From an uncultured Planktomarina sp. (GTDB lineage: Bacteria; Pseudomonadota; Alphaproteobacteria; Rhodobacterales; Rhodobacteraceae), in NCBI GenBank assembly GCA_905182455.1, contig CAJJBJ010000002.1:558001-622000 (forward strand): DNA of 64,000 bases, read 5' to 3'. Under the pieces are notes generated by a model. The model did no database searches, was not told the origin of the DNA, and worked only from the letters and a program-made list of their open reading frames with translations. A program made the position numbers and the translations under genes. Numbering within the stretch: the stretch's first letter is position 1; each line of letters starts with the position of its first letter. Below, one piece after another: positions 42,584-52,400 of this stretch.

Positions 42584-43419
42584 TGAAAAAACTCGTGTTA
42601 ACTGGGGCCGGTGGCCGTTTAGGCTCTTATCTTCGCGAACCCTTGAGCAAAATGTGCGATGAGTTGGTCTCAACCGATTGGGTGGAGGATATCGACACGC
42701 TTTATCCTGGTGAGAGTTATGTCAAAGCGGATCTTGGGTCGTTAGAGCAAATGGAGGCCGTGCTTGAGGATGCGGATATGGTGGTGCATTTTGGTGCTAT
42801 TGGTGACGAGGCCGCTTGGGACGCGATCCTACATTCCAACATCATCGGCGCTTACAATGTTTGGGAGGCCGCCGCGCGCAAGGGTCTGCGCCGGGTTGTT
42901 TATGCAAGCTCAATCCATGCGGTGGGCATGTATCCCAAGACCCAACGCATCGACACCGAAGTGCCGCATCGCCCCGATACCTATTACGGCTTGGCCAAAT
43001 GTTTTGCAGAAGATTTGGGCAGTCTCTATTGGGATAAAAAGGGCATGGAAAGCGTGCATCTGCGGATCTTATCCGCCGCTCAGGTCAACAATCCGCGATC
43101 TCTGGGCACGTGGTTGTCTTACGATGACCTCATTCATCTGGTGGAGCGAGCGATAACCACGCCGATCACCGGGTTTTCCATTGTTTACGGCGTCTCCAAC
43201 AATGACCGAGCAACGGTAGATAATCACAAAGCCAGCTTTTTGGGCTACCGGCCGAAAGACAATGCCGAGCAATTTTCCAAAGCCGTTTTCGCCGAAGCCA
43301 CTCCTGCCGATCCAACAGATCCTGGTCAAATGTGCCAAGGCGGGCCGTTTGCCTCGGTTGAGATCGGATTTTCTGGCACAGCCAGCATGAACATTGTGCA
43401 GGACAAAAAAGAAATCTAA
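42583..43419 (+). CDS. NAD-dependent epimerase/dehydratase, uronate dehydrogenase-like
   Basis: The 278-residue short-chain dehydrogenase has the extended-type Rossmann motif LTGAGGRLGSYLREPL (residues 5-20) and the catalytic YxxxK as YYGLAK near residue 135, with serine in YASSIHAVG. The pattern resembles uronate dehydrogenases, which oxidise galacturonate or glucuronate to aldarolactones. In this operon the substrate may instead be a lactone or ring compound related to the oxidase product. TAATG overlap with the preceding gene. Confidence 0.8.
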   Translation: MKKLVLTGAGGRLGSYLREPLSKMCDELVSTDWVEDIDTLYPGESYVKADLGSLEQMEAVLEDADMVVHFGAIGDEAAWDAILHSNIIGAYNVWEAAARKGLRRVVYASSIHAVGMYPKTQRIDTEVPHRPDTYYGLAKCFAEDLGSLYWDKKGMESVHLRILSAAQVNNPRSLGTWLSYDDLIHLVERAITTPITGFSIVYGVSNNDRATVDNHKASFLGYRPKDNAEQFSKAVFAEATPADPTDPGQMCQGGPFASVEIGFSGTASMNIVQDKKEI

Positions 43420-43436
43420 AACAACATCTAAGTCGT

Positions 43437-43457
43437 GCGGCCCAACAGTTGGGCCGC
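43437..43457. other. Near-perfect palindromic hairpin between epimerase and OYE genes
   Basis: GCGGCCCAAC at 43437-43446 and GTTGGGCCGC at 43448-43457 are perfect ten-base arms with one base between, so the RNA loop would be a few bases. No T-tract follows. It lies 17 bases after the epimerase stop and could protect the upstream mRNA or partly stop transcription. Confidence 0.55.
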
Positions 43458-43480
43458 GCCCAACCTTAGAAAGTCACGCA

Positions 43481-44572
43481 ATGACCGCGCTGTTCACTCC
43501 GTTAAAGATCAAAGATGTTACCCTAAAAAACCGCATCGGCATGGCCCCCATGTGCCAATATTCCGCAGTGGATGGAGTTATGAACGATTGGCACCGCCAT
43601 CATTTGGGAGCTCGCGCCATGGGCGGTGCAGGTTTGATCATTTGTGAAGCCACCGCAGTTTGCCCCGAAGGGCGGATCAGCCCCGGCTGTTTGGGCCTTT
43701 GGAATGACACGCAAATGCAAGCCGTGGCGCCGATTAATGCCTTTATTGAATGCATGGGTGCGGTGCCTGCGATTCAAATCGGGCATTCTGGCCGTAAAGG
43801 CAGCGCGCATGTGCCGTGGGAGGGCGGCGCGCATATTGCCGACCACGACCCACGGGGCTGGCCAACCTGTAGCCCCACATCCGAAGCCTTTGATCCCGAT
43901 GGCACGCGTTTATGGAAAGCGCCAAATGAAATGAGCCTCGACGACATCACAGCCATGACAGGCCATTTTGTTGAAACCGCCAAACGGGCGCTAGAGTCAG
44001 GCTATAAAATACTCGAGCTGCACGCAGCGCATGGCTATCTGCCGCATTCCTTTCTCACCCCACTGATCAATACCCGCACCGATGCTTATGGCGGAGATCT
44101 GCGCGGCCGGGCGCGGTTCTTGTTGGAAACCGTCGAAGCCGTTCGGGCTGTTTGGCCCGAGCATCTGCCACTGGCAACAAGAATTTCAATCCACGATTGG
44201 ATTGAAGGTGGTCACAGATTGAAGGAGAACATCCAGATTGCCAAATGGCTTAAAGAAGCAGGCGTTGATATGGTCGATTGCTCCGGCGGTGGCGCCACCC
44301 CAAAGGCCCGCGGCAGCATCGGCGAGCGCACCTCGAGCCAAGTTGATCTTGCGGGTGAATTGCGCGCGGCCACAGGCCTTAGGACCATGGCTGTGGGCTA
44401 TATCACCGATGCCAAGCAGGCCAATGCTCTGATCGAAAATGGAACCTGCGACATCACCCTTCTGGGACGCCAATTGCTGCGCAATCCCCATTGGCCAACC
44501 CATGCGGCCCAAGAGCTTGGGGTCGATCCCAAACCGCACATGCCCGTGCAATATCATGTTGTAGCAGGCTAG
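43481..44572 (+). CDS. NADH:flavin oxidoreductase, old yellow enzyme family (YqjM-like)
   Basis: A 363-residue OYE barrel: LKNRIGMAPMCQYSAVDGV near residues 15-33 (the cysteine in this position is typical of the thermophilic-like YqjM class), the IQIGHSGRKGSAH segment, the HAAHGYLPHSFLTPLINTRTD motif and a late GRQLLRNP. These enzymes reduce activated double bonds with FMN and NAD(P)H. The start at 43481 begins the conserved sequence; the longer upstream frame overlaps the epimerase and the hairpin. The substrate is unknown. Confidence 0.88.
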   Translation: MTALFTPLKIKDVTLKNRIGMAPMCQYSAVDGVMNDWHRHHLGARAMGGAGLIICEATAVCPEGRISPGCLGLWNDTQMQAVAPINAFIECMGAVPAIQIGHSGRKGSAHVPWEGGAHIADHDPRGWPTCSPTSEAFDPDGTRLWKAPNEMSLDDITAMTGHFVETAKRALESGYKILELHAAHGYLPHSFLTPLINTRTDAYGGDLRGRARFLLETVEAVRAVWPEHLPLATRISIHDWIEGGHRLKENIQIAKWLKEAGVDMVDCSGGGATPKARGSIGERTSSQVDLAGELRAATGLRTMAVGYITDAKQANALIENGTCDITLLGRQLLRNPHWPTHAAQELGVDPKPHMPVQYHVVAG

Positions 44573-44655
44573 CTGACGTGGGCCAAACCAACTGTTGCAG
44601 CCCGGCGCGGGACGACAGAGACCGCCTAACGCCCATCTCACAAACGGGAGTTGGG

Positions 44656-45504
44656 GTGCATTTGGGCGCGCTATGTGACATACTCGGCGGTTCTGGCCTG
44701 ATTGGCACCAATCACCCGGTGATCAAGCCAGATGGTGAAGGCCCGCTGCGAAAGTCCAAGATCAAACCGTTTCGCATCGGCCAAACGCCAGTAAGCAACC
44801 GCGAATTTGCGGCCTTCGTAGACGAGACCAGCTTTGTGAGCGAGGCCGAGCGCTTTGGTTGGTCATTTGTCTTCTACGCGCAGGTGCCAAAATCTCAACA
44901 AACGGTGCAAGGCTCACAGGGGGCCCAATGGTGGCGGCGGGTGGATGGGGCCACATGGAACCAGCCCACTGGCCCACACAGCCCTGCCTATGACCCGGAT
45001 CATCCAGCGGTTCATCTGTCTTGGAACGACGCGCAGGCTTATTGCACATGGGCCGGTGGACGCCTGCCCCGTGAGGCAGAGTGGGAGCATGCAGCGCGCG
45101 GCGGCTTGGGCAATGTGATCTATCCTTGGGGCAATGCAGATCCCGACGACAGCCACCACCTGCCCTGCAACATCTGGCAAGGCCAGTTTCCAACCCATAA
45201 CATGGCCACCGATGGCTATGCCTTCACCAGCCCGGCACAGTCATTTGCGGCGAATGGGTACGGGCTTTATGGTATGGCGGGCAATGTTTGGGATTGGACG
45301 GCGGATCTATTTCGCATCAAATCCCTCTCGAAATCCGGTAAAGCACAGGCCGCCACCATGCGCGGCTATAGACTAATCAAGGGCGGCAGCTATTTGTGCC
45401 ACGCCTCCTATTGCACCCGCTACCGCATTGCAGCGCGCACCGGAAACTCACCTGACAGTTCAACCGGCCACACTGGATTTCGCATTGTATTTGATTATGA
45501 TTGA
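44656..45504 (+). CDS. Formylglycine-generating enzyme (SUMF1 family)
   Basis: A protein of about 282 residues that follows the FGE pattern over its whole length: IKPFRIGQTPVSNREFAAFV, HPAVHLSWNDAQAYCTWAGG, RLPREAEWEHAARGG, a GLYGMAGNVWDW motif and a late GGSYLCHASYCTRYRIAAR. The two catalytic cysteines are present as C248-x4-C253. FGE oxidises a cysteine in CxPxR of sulfatases to formylglycine, with copper and oxygen. No sulfatase is in the window. I chose GTG at 44656, which has GGGAG six bases upstream; no ATG fits the conserved start. Related FGE-fold enzymes (EgtB type) lack this cysteine pair. Confidence 0.82.
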   Translation: MHLGALCDILGGSGLIGTNHPVIKPDGEGPLRKSKIKPFRIGQTPVSNREFAAFVDETSFVSEAERFGWSFVFYAQVPKSQQTVQGSQGAQWWRRVDGATWNQPTGPHSPAYDPDHPAVHLSWNDAQAYCTWAGGRLPREAEWEHAARGGLGNVIYPWGNADPDDSHHLPCNIWQGQFPTHNMATDGYAFTSPAQSFAANGYGLYGMAGNVWDWTADLFRIKSLSKSGKAQAATMRGYRLIKGGSYLCHASYCTRYRIAARTGNSPDSSTGHTGFRIVFDYD

Positions 45505-45551
45505 GCGTCTAAATTTAAATTAATTTTTCCACATAAGTAACTTTAATATAT

Positions 45552-46409
45552 TTATATTCCATGAGATCCGCTATAAGAGTTGAGCGGTGCTTCCACAAAA
45601 CCCTCAAGGGTTTTTGGCTTGTATATTTCAATGACCAAAGGATAGCAGGACGCGGTATCGCTGGAATGTTCATCGCCGCAATCTCCGCCCGGACAAGCTG
45701 AGAGGCCCAATGTAATATCCGTTTGCGCCTCTAGCTCAATGAAGTCTCCGGGACGTACCGGGCTGGCCTTCATGAAATACTGATGCGTGTCTTGGGTGAA
45801 CCCTGTCAACATGAAGACATTCATAACATCATGCACATGCGTCTCAGCCTCGGCCAAACTCAGGCCAAAGTGATCCGCCATAGCCCGCGTGAGGTTTGAG
45901 TGGCAGCAATGGTGATAATCCGCTCCACTCAGCAAGCGCCCCGTATAAGGATCGCATCGGGTGCCGATGACATCATGCACCGAGCCGCCATCTGCGTCAT
46001 AGCCATACCAATCCAAAGTATCCTGGGTGATATGCGCCAAAGGCCGCATATAGGGCAGGTTTGACCATAGGCTGTCTCCGGTACTCACATGGGTACCATG
46101 CAAAGCACGGGTTTTACCGCTGTAGAAGCGTTCTGCAATATTGTGGGTGTTCCAAATATTCAGATCCCCAACCTGTGGCCCCTCCACGGATAAAATTCGT
46201 GCAAAATGACCGGCAGACAGATCAACGCAGGCGGCTTGACGCGCGGGTACCTTAACCGATTGCACCAACTCAGCCCCTGCCTGGCGCGCTTGCGCTTCTG
46301 CAAGATTCACTTCGGGCAATGTATCAATCGGGTAGCATACCAACACGTCGGTCGTGCGACGCGCTGCGGCATCTTCAGGCTCTGGATGGTTGGGGCGGTC
46401 AAGTTTCAT
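45552..46409 (-). CDS. DUF1989 (urea carboxylase-associated) family protein
   Basis: The 285-residue protein has the DUF1989 pattern: a VPARQAACVDLSAGHFARIL segment, GDLNIWNTHNIAERFY, then HCCHSNLTRAMA and DVMNVFMLTGFTQDTHQYF, and a C-terminal CPGGDC cysteine cluster. Such proteins occur with urea carboxylase and guanidine or amine degradation genes; cysteines and histidines suggest a metal site. Biochemical function is not settled. It is divergent from the diaminopropionate lyase-like gene and shares the promoter interval 46410-46528 with it, so the two are probably co-regulated. Confidence 0.85.
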   Translation of the reverse strand: MKLDRPNHPEPEDAAARRTTDVLVCYPIDTLPEVNLAEAQARQAGAELVQSVKVPARQAACVDLSAGHFARILSVEGPQVGDLNIWNTHNIAERFYSGKTRALHGTHVSTGDSLWSNLPYMRPLAHITQDTLDWYGYDADGGSVHDVIGTRCDPYTGRLLSGADYHHCCHSNLTRAMADHFGLSLAEAETHVHDVMNVFMLTGFTQDTHQYFMKASPVRPGDFIELEAQTDITLGLSACPGGDCGDEHSSDTASCYPLVIEIYKPKTLEGFVEAPLNSYSGSHGI

Positions 46410-46528
46410 CGGGCAATCCTTTAGGGCGGTCGCACAACTTTAGGCGCCTCACGTCGACTGTCAATTCTACACTGTCACTAGTCGTTTCTGTACTTGCCCT
46501 TTATAGGTCTTTCGGGTCAGCTGGAACC

Positions 46529-47579
46529 ATGGAAATTTTACAAAACCCGCACCGCAACACTGGCCTGAACGTAGAGATTTTACGTGACATGCCCGCTCCA
46601 TCAACCAATGCCTCTCAGGTGCAAGCCTTGCTGGCACGCTGCCCCAGTGCTGCCGTCACCCCGCTGGTGCAGGCCGCAGAAATGGCAGCTGATTTGGATG
46701 TTGGACAGATCAGCATCAAGGACGAGCGTGCCCGTATGGGACTTGGCAGCTTCAAGGCCCTCGGAGCCTCTTATGTGATCGCCTATTCCGCCCTGATTGA
46801 TGGGCAAGATCAGAGCCAAAAGACCTATGTGACCGCCAGCGCTGGAAACCATGGCTTAAGTGTGGCCGCTGGGGCCAAAGCATTTGGCGCTGCCTCAGTT
46901 GTGTTCATTAGTAAAACCGTGCCGGAAGCCTTTGCCAAAAGATTGGCCGCCCAAGGGGCGCAGGTGATGCGGGCTGGAAAGACTTACGAACAAAGCATGG
47001 CAGCCGCACAGGATGCGGCGCGCGACAATGGCTGGTCGCTGCTGTCTGATAGCTCTTGGCCCGGCTACTTTGAACCGAGCCACCGTTTGATGGAGGGTTA
47101 TACTGCCTTGATGGCAGAGACTGATGAGCAAATGCAGACTCCAAGTCATATTTTCCTGCAGGCCGGTGTGGGTGGCCTCGCAGGCGCAGCTGCTGCCATG
47201 GCCCGCAAGCTCTGGGGTCAAACACCTGTTATTGTCGTTGTGGAACCAAGCCACGCCCCCGCCCTACATGGCTGCATCATAGCCGGGGACTTTCATAGCC
47301 GCCACAGGCCCTGACAGCGCTATGGGCCGTCTCGATTGCAAAGAGGCCTCCTTAATCGCGCTAAAAGGACTAGCCCATGACGCCGATGTCTTTGCCCTTA
47401 TCAGCGAGGCGGAAGGCCAAGCTGGCGCGGATTATGCAGCCGCCTATAGGATGGAAAGCACAGCCTCCGGCGCCGCTGGGTTGGCTGGTCTATTGGCCTC
47501 ACAAGCGCATCGCGTGGCGCTCAAACTCGACAGCAATTCGCATGTGATGCTGATCATGTCAGAAGGACCAGAAGAATGA
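46529..47579 (+). pseudogene. PLP-dependent diaminopropionate ammonia-lyase-like protein, frameshifted
   Basis: The first frame (from ATG 46529) has the fold-type II PLP pattern: ERARMGLGSFKALGASYV with the lysine that binds PLP, VTASAGNHGLSVAAGAKAFGA, and HIFLQAGVGGLAGAAAA. It stops at 47312-47314, and the protein resumes in another frame with AATGPDSAMGRLDCKEASLI to the stop at 47579. Removing one G from the run GGGG at 47285-47288 restores one protein of about 349 residues. Related enzymes turn 2,3-diaminopropionate, serine or threonine into 2-oxoacid and ammonia. The stop overlaps the M24 gene start as ATGA, which shows that the second part was under selection as a gene end. Confidence 0.82.
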
Positions 47580-48721
47580 CCAAAGGGTTTCCCGCTCAGG
47601 AATTCAAAACGCGCGTCGCTAAGGCGCAAGCCTATATGGCTCAACAGGGGTTGGATGCGATTTTGCTCACCACAGAGCCCGATGTACGCTATTTCACAGG
47701 CTACCTGACCCGGTTTTGGGAAAGCCCCTGTCGTCCATGGTTTTTAGTGATCCCTTCCACAGGCGATCCAATCGCTGTTATTCCTTCAATTGGCGCTGTC
47801 TTGATGGCGCGGACGTGGATCACAGACATCCGCACATGGCGCGCGCCAGATTTGGACGATGACGGCGTGAGCCTCCTGGCCGATACCCTGCGCAACATCG
47901 GCCCACGCATTGTCACTCCGAGCGGACTGCAATCATATTTACGCATGCCACTGACTGACTTCACACGCTTGAATGCAGCCCTGCCACAACCGATTGGTGC
48001 AGATGGCGGAATCGTCCAAGCCCTTCGCTTGGTGAAATCCGACGCGGAGATTAAAAAGATCCGCACCGCGTGCCAGATCGCCAACCGTGCCTTTGCTCGG
48101 GTGCCTGAAATCGCACAGGCGGGTGTGCCTCTGGAACGGGTCTACCGAGACTTTCAACGCCTGTGCTTGGACGAAGGCGCAGATTGGGTGCCATATCTCG
48201 CAGGTGCGGCGGCACCGGGTGGCTACGGCGATGTGATTTCGCCCGCCGATGACCGTCCCCTTGCGGCAGGTGATGTTTTGATGCTGGACACAGGCTTGGT
48301 GCATGATGGCTATTTCTGTGACTTTGATCGCAACTTCGCAGTGGGAGATGTGAGCGCCGAAGTGGACGCGGCCCATGGCGCTTTAATCGAGGCCACCCAT
48401 GCCGCTTTTTTTGCCGCACGACCGGGTGCTAGTGCAGCAGATCTGTTTCACGTGATGGATAAGATCGTGACCGGTGGGGCTGGCGGGTCCGACGCTGGAC
48501 GTTATGGCCATGGCTTAGGCATGAACCTGACCGAATGGCCCAGCCTGATTCCAACAGACGCTACGGCCTTGACCTCTGGCATGGTGCTGACCTTAGAACC
48601 TGGCATTGAAATTGCCCCAGGTATGGCGCTGGTCCATGAAGAAAATATCGTGATACGCGACACCGGCGCGGAGTGGCTCAGCCAACCCTACGGCCATGTC
48701 ATGACGAGGTTAAGCACATGA
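47576..48721 (+). CDS. M24 family metallopeptidase (Xaa-Pro aminopeptidase/dipeptidase-like)
   Basis: A 381-residue M24 protein: a creatinase N-terminal domain (residues about 10-140) and a pita-bread catalytic domain. The metal ligands are visible in LMLDTGLVHDGYFCDFDRNF (two Asp), YGHGLGM (His), TLEPGIE (Glu) and HEENIV (Glu). M24 enzymes hydrolyse Xaa-Pro peptides, creatine or ectoine. In an operon with a PLP lyase and a racemase-like enzyme a catabolic amidohydrolase role is likely. An ectoine hydrolase (DoeA/EutD) role was considered but the N-terminal pattern does not support it clearly. Confidence 0.85.
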   Translation: MTKGFPAQEFKTRVAKAQAYMAQQGLDAILLTTEPDVRYFTGYLTRFWESPCRPWFLVIPSTGDPIAVIPSIGAVLMARTWITDIRTWRAPDLDDDGVSLLADTLRNIGPRIVTPSGLQSYLRMPLTDFTRLNAALPQPIGADGGIVQALRLVKSDAEIKKIRTACQIANRAFARVPEIAQAGVPLERVYRDFQRLCLDEGADWVPYLAGAAAPGGYGDVISPADDRPLAAGDVLMLDTGLVHDGYFCDFDRNFAVGDVSAEVDAAHGALIEATHAAFFAARPGASAADLFHVMDKIVTGGAGGSDAGRYGHGLGMNLTEWPSLIPTDATALTSGMVLTLEPGIEIAPGMALVHEENIVIRDTGAEWLSQPYGHVMTRLST

Positions 48722-49458
48722 GCTTATTCTCATATACATCTGTAAGTATTGAACCAACCCGTATCGGTGTTATCGTTTTGCAATCTGACGAGACCATTGA
48801 GCGAGACCTTATGGCCATGCGCGGTGATGCGGATGTATTCGTGAGCCGTGTGCCCAGCGGGCAAGAAGTCACGGCAGAAACCTTACAATCCATGGCGGCA
48901 CATATCGCAGCCTCCGCCAGCCTCTTTCCCCAAACCATTGGCTTTGACGCTGTGGGATATGGCTGCACCTCAGGCACCGCTCAAATCGGGGTCAGCGAAA
49001 TTGAACGGCTGGTAAAATCGGGCACGCAGACAAAAACCGTCAGCCAGCCCGTCTCGGCGCTGGTGGCCGCGTGTCAGCATTTGGGCCTCAAACGCATCGC
49101 CTTTCTGTCCCCCTATATCGAGAGTGTCAGCGCAAATCTGCGGCAGGTTTTACAAGATAATGGCGTTGAGACTCCGGCCTTCGGAACCTTTGGCGAGGCG
49201 GAGGAATCCAAAGTGGTGCGCATTTCGGGCGCATCAGTGATGGAAGCCGCTACAGAATTGGTCCGCGGCGCTCAGGTTGACGGCATCTTTCTTAGTTGCA
49301 CCAACCTGCGCACTTTGGATTTGATCACACAATTGGAAGCGGCGCTCAACATGCCAGTGTTGTCCAGCAATCTGGTGCTGGCGTGGCATTTGGCGCAGCT
49401 GTCCGGCAACCCCGAGGCCTTAAGCGGCCCCGGGCGTCTGTTTGCACCTTTAGCCTAG
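48718..49458 (+). CDS. Asp/Glu racemase superfamily protein (maleate isomerase/EutA-like)
   Basis: The 246-residue protein has the two-cysteine pattern of the Asp/Glu racemase and maleate cis-trans isomerase superfamily: GYGCTSGTAQIG near residues 80-91 and IFLSCTNLRTLD near residues 198-209. The start ATG at 48718 overlaps the M24 stop as ATGA. Relatives isomerise maleate, decarboxylate arylmalonates or take part in ectoine degradation. The exact reaction is unknown. Its stop codon shares the palindrome CTAG with putA on the opposite strand. Confidence 0.82.
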   Translation: MSLFSYTSVSIEPTRIGVIVLQSDETIERDLMAMRGDADVFVSRVPSGQEVTAETLQSMAAHIAASASLFPQTIGFDAVGYGCTSGTAQIGVSEIERLVKSGTQTKTVSQPVSALVAACQHLGLKRIAFLSPYIESVSANLRQVLQDNGVETPAFGTFGEAEESKVVRISGASVMEAATELVRGAQVDGIFLSCTNLRTLDLITQLEAALNMPVLSSNLVLAWHLAQLSGNPEALSGPGRLFAPLA

Positions 49459-52400
49459 CTGGCCATTAGCGCGGCATCGCCCCCTGCGGCGGTGGTATTG
49501 ATACAGATGGATTGCTCACGCAGCAACCATGTCTCAAAGCCCTCATCCATAAGCAAAGGCACAATCGGCCCCTCACGCAGGCTGAGGGTTTGACGGATGC
49601 TCTTTGCGTCAGCGCCTGCATAGATCACCGCGTCCAAATCTGCTATCTTACTCAAATACTCATGCCCCAAGGATGCTGCCACGGCACGGCACCCCAACGC
49701 ACGGGCGCGTCGGGCGTTCTGTTCAGCGCCTCGCCCTATGCACAAGACACGTGCCCTTGGCGTCAAAACATAACGGTTCGACTCTCCGGTTGGTCCCGGC
49801 AAGTCTTCCACCTCATACGTCACCTGCGCTGGCTTGACTTCCAAGGCCGCAGTCACCTGCTCTAGTGACAGCACCGGCGGCATATCTCCATGGTCGCTCA
49901 ACGGGTGTTGCGCCGCAAAGCGTGGCAGATAGCGTGGCCCACCAGCCTTGGGACCCGTTCCACTTAATCCATGTCCGCCAAAGGGTTGTGATCCGACTAC
50001 CGCACCAATTTGATTGCGGTTGATATAGAGATTACCCACATCAATCCGGCTCACTATCCGTTGCACCCGGTCGTCAATCCTACTGTGAAAACCGAACGTA
50101 AGGCCATAACCACTGGCATTGATGTCATCGATCACACGGTCCAAATCTTTGGCCGCAAAAGTGGCCAAATGCAGCACAGGTCCGAAGATTTCTTCGCTCA
50201 AGGCCCCTATGCCTTGCACTGCAACAACCGTTGGCGCCACGAATGTACCTGTGTCAGGCGCTCGGGTTTGAAATAGGATCTCACTCTGCGCGATATAGTG
50301 CAAGATTTTGACCTGCGCTGCGCTGTCAATGACCGGACCAACATCACAGTCTGCATTCGCAGGGTTCCCGACAACCAAAGTCTGCATCGCGCCAAACAAC
50401 ATCTGTTGGAATTCCGCCGCGATATCCTGTTGCACATAAAGTACCCGCAAGGCTGAGCACCGCTGACCAGCCGATTGAAATGCGCTGATCAGCACATCCC
50501 CAACAGCCTGTTCCAACAGCGCGGTGCTGTCGACAATCATTGCGTTCAAACCGCCTGTTTCTGCAATCAAAGGCGCCTGAGGTGCGAGAGTATCTGCCAT
50601 TGTGCGGTTGATCCGCTGTGCGGTGGCGGTGGAGCCTGTAAAACACACACCCGACAAGGCGGGGGCGCTGCATAGGACAGGCCCCACAACTGCGCCTTCT
50701 CCGGGAACCAAATGCAAGCATGCCTCAGGCACGCCAGCCTGGTGCAACAGATCCACGGCAACATGGGCAATCATACTGGTGGATTCAGCTGGCTTGGCTA
50801 ACACCCCATTGCCCGCCGCCAAAGCCGCCGCAATTTGTCCCGTGAAAATGGCCAAAGGGAAATTCCAAGGGCTGATACAGGTGAAAATACCGTCACCGGA
50901 AAATTGCTGCCGATCAGCTTCAGCCGCATAATACCTTAGAAAATCGACAGCCTCACGCAGCTCACCAATGCAATCGGACAAGGTTTTGCCAGCTTCATGG
51001 GTCAACAATGCGAACAGTTCTCCCGCATGGGCCTCATACAGATCTGCCGCTTGGCGCAGCACATGAGCGCGTGTGCTTGGGTCTGCGTCCCAAGGAGTCG
51101 CTGCCTCGACAGTCCGCGCCGCTTGTTGCGGTGATAAATACCGGACCTGTCCTATTCGCGTGCCGGTTGCTGGATTTATGACCGCTTGGATTTCACCCAC
51201 ATCCCCAAAATCCCAATCTTGTGGAGTGGCGCGTGCCGCTTGTAATTCTGCCAGCACCAAAGGATTCGATAAATCGAAACCCATAGAGTTGGGACGCATT
51301 GGCGCAAAAATATCCTGTGGATCGGCAATCTGTGGTCCTGCCTCACCCAATTTTTCAAACGGATCAGCCGCGACCAATGCTGAGGGCACATCGGCGTCAA
51401 AAATTTGATTTACAAAGGATGAATTGGCACCGTTTTCCAGCAATCTGCGCACCAAATAGGCCAGCAAGTCGCTGTGATGACCCACCGGCGCATAAATCCG
51501 ACACTTAACCCCCTGCCGTTTGACCACTTGATCATGCAGGGCCTCTCCCATGCCATGCAACCGCTGAAACTCAAAGTCAGAGGTGCCTTGCTCAGCGGCA
51601 CCATGCAAAACGGCCGCGATGGTATGGGCGTTATGGGTGGCAAACTGCGGGTAAATCCGATCGGACATGGCCAGCAACTTGGCCGCGCAACAGATGTAAT
51701 TGATATCTGTATGAGATTTGGCTGCAAGAACTGGGAAGCCAGGAAGGCTTTCTACTTGCGCCAATTTAATCTCCGTGTCCCAATAAGCACCTTTGACCAA
51801 TCGCACCATAATGCGGCGATCCAACCGTTCGGCCAAGTGATAAAGCCAATCGATCACATGGGCGGCCCGCTTGCCATAAGCCTGCACCACGACACCAAAA
51901 CCGTCCCAACCCGCGAGGCTCGGCTCCGACAAAACAGCTTCAATCACATCCAAAGACAGATCCAACCGCGCCGCTTCCTCTGCATCTATATTCAGTCCAA
52001 TGCCCGCCGATTTAGCCAGAAGGGCCAATGAGCGGGCGCGTGGCACAAGATCCCGCATTACATGATCTCTGTGCAGCAAATCATAAGTCGGATGCAGCGC
52101 CGAAAGTTTAATCGAAATGCCGGGGTTTGTGCGGATATCATCGCCCGAAGCCGCCCTAGAGATTTGGGCAATCGCATCTGCATAAGCCATGTGATAGCTA
52201 CGGGCATCCGCATCATTCACCGCCGCCTCGCCCAGCATATCATAGCTATAGCTATAGGACTGCGCTTCAAGTATCCCGGCGCGCTTGATGGCCTTTTGAA
52301 TGGTTTGGCCCAGCACAAATTGCTGACCCATCTCTCGCATTACCCGCGCCACGGCTTGGCGGATCACCGGCTCACCCAAACGTTTGATCGCACCGCGCAA

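Noticed and set aside
46529-49458. Ectoine utilisation cluster (eutB, eutD, eutA)
   Set aside because: Enzyme classes are similar, but the M24 protein lacks clear ectoine-hydrolase features, no ectoine transporter or eutE is present, and the cyclodeaminase belongs to the arginine operon.
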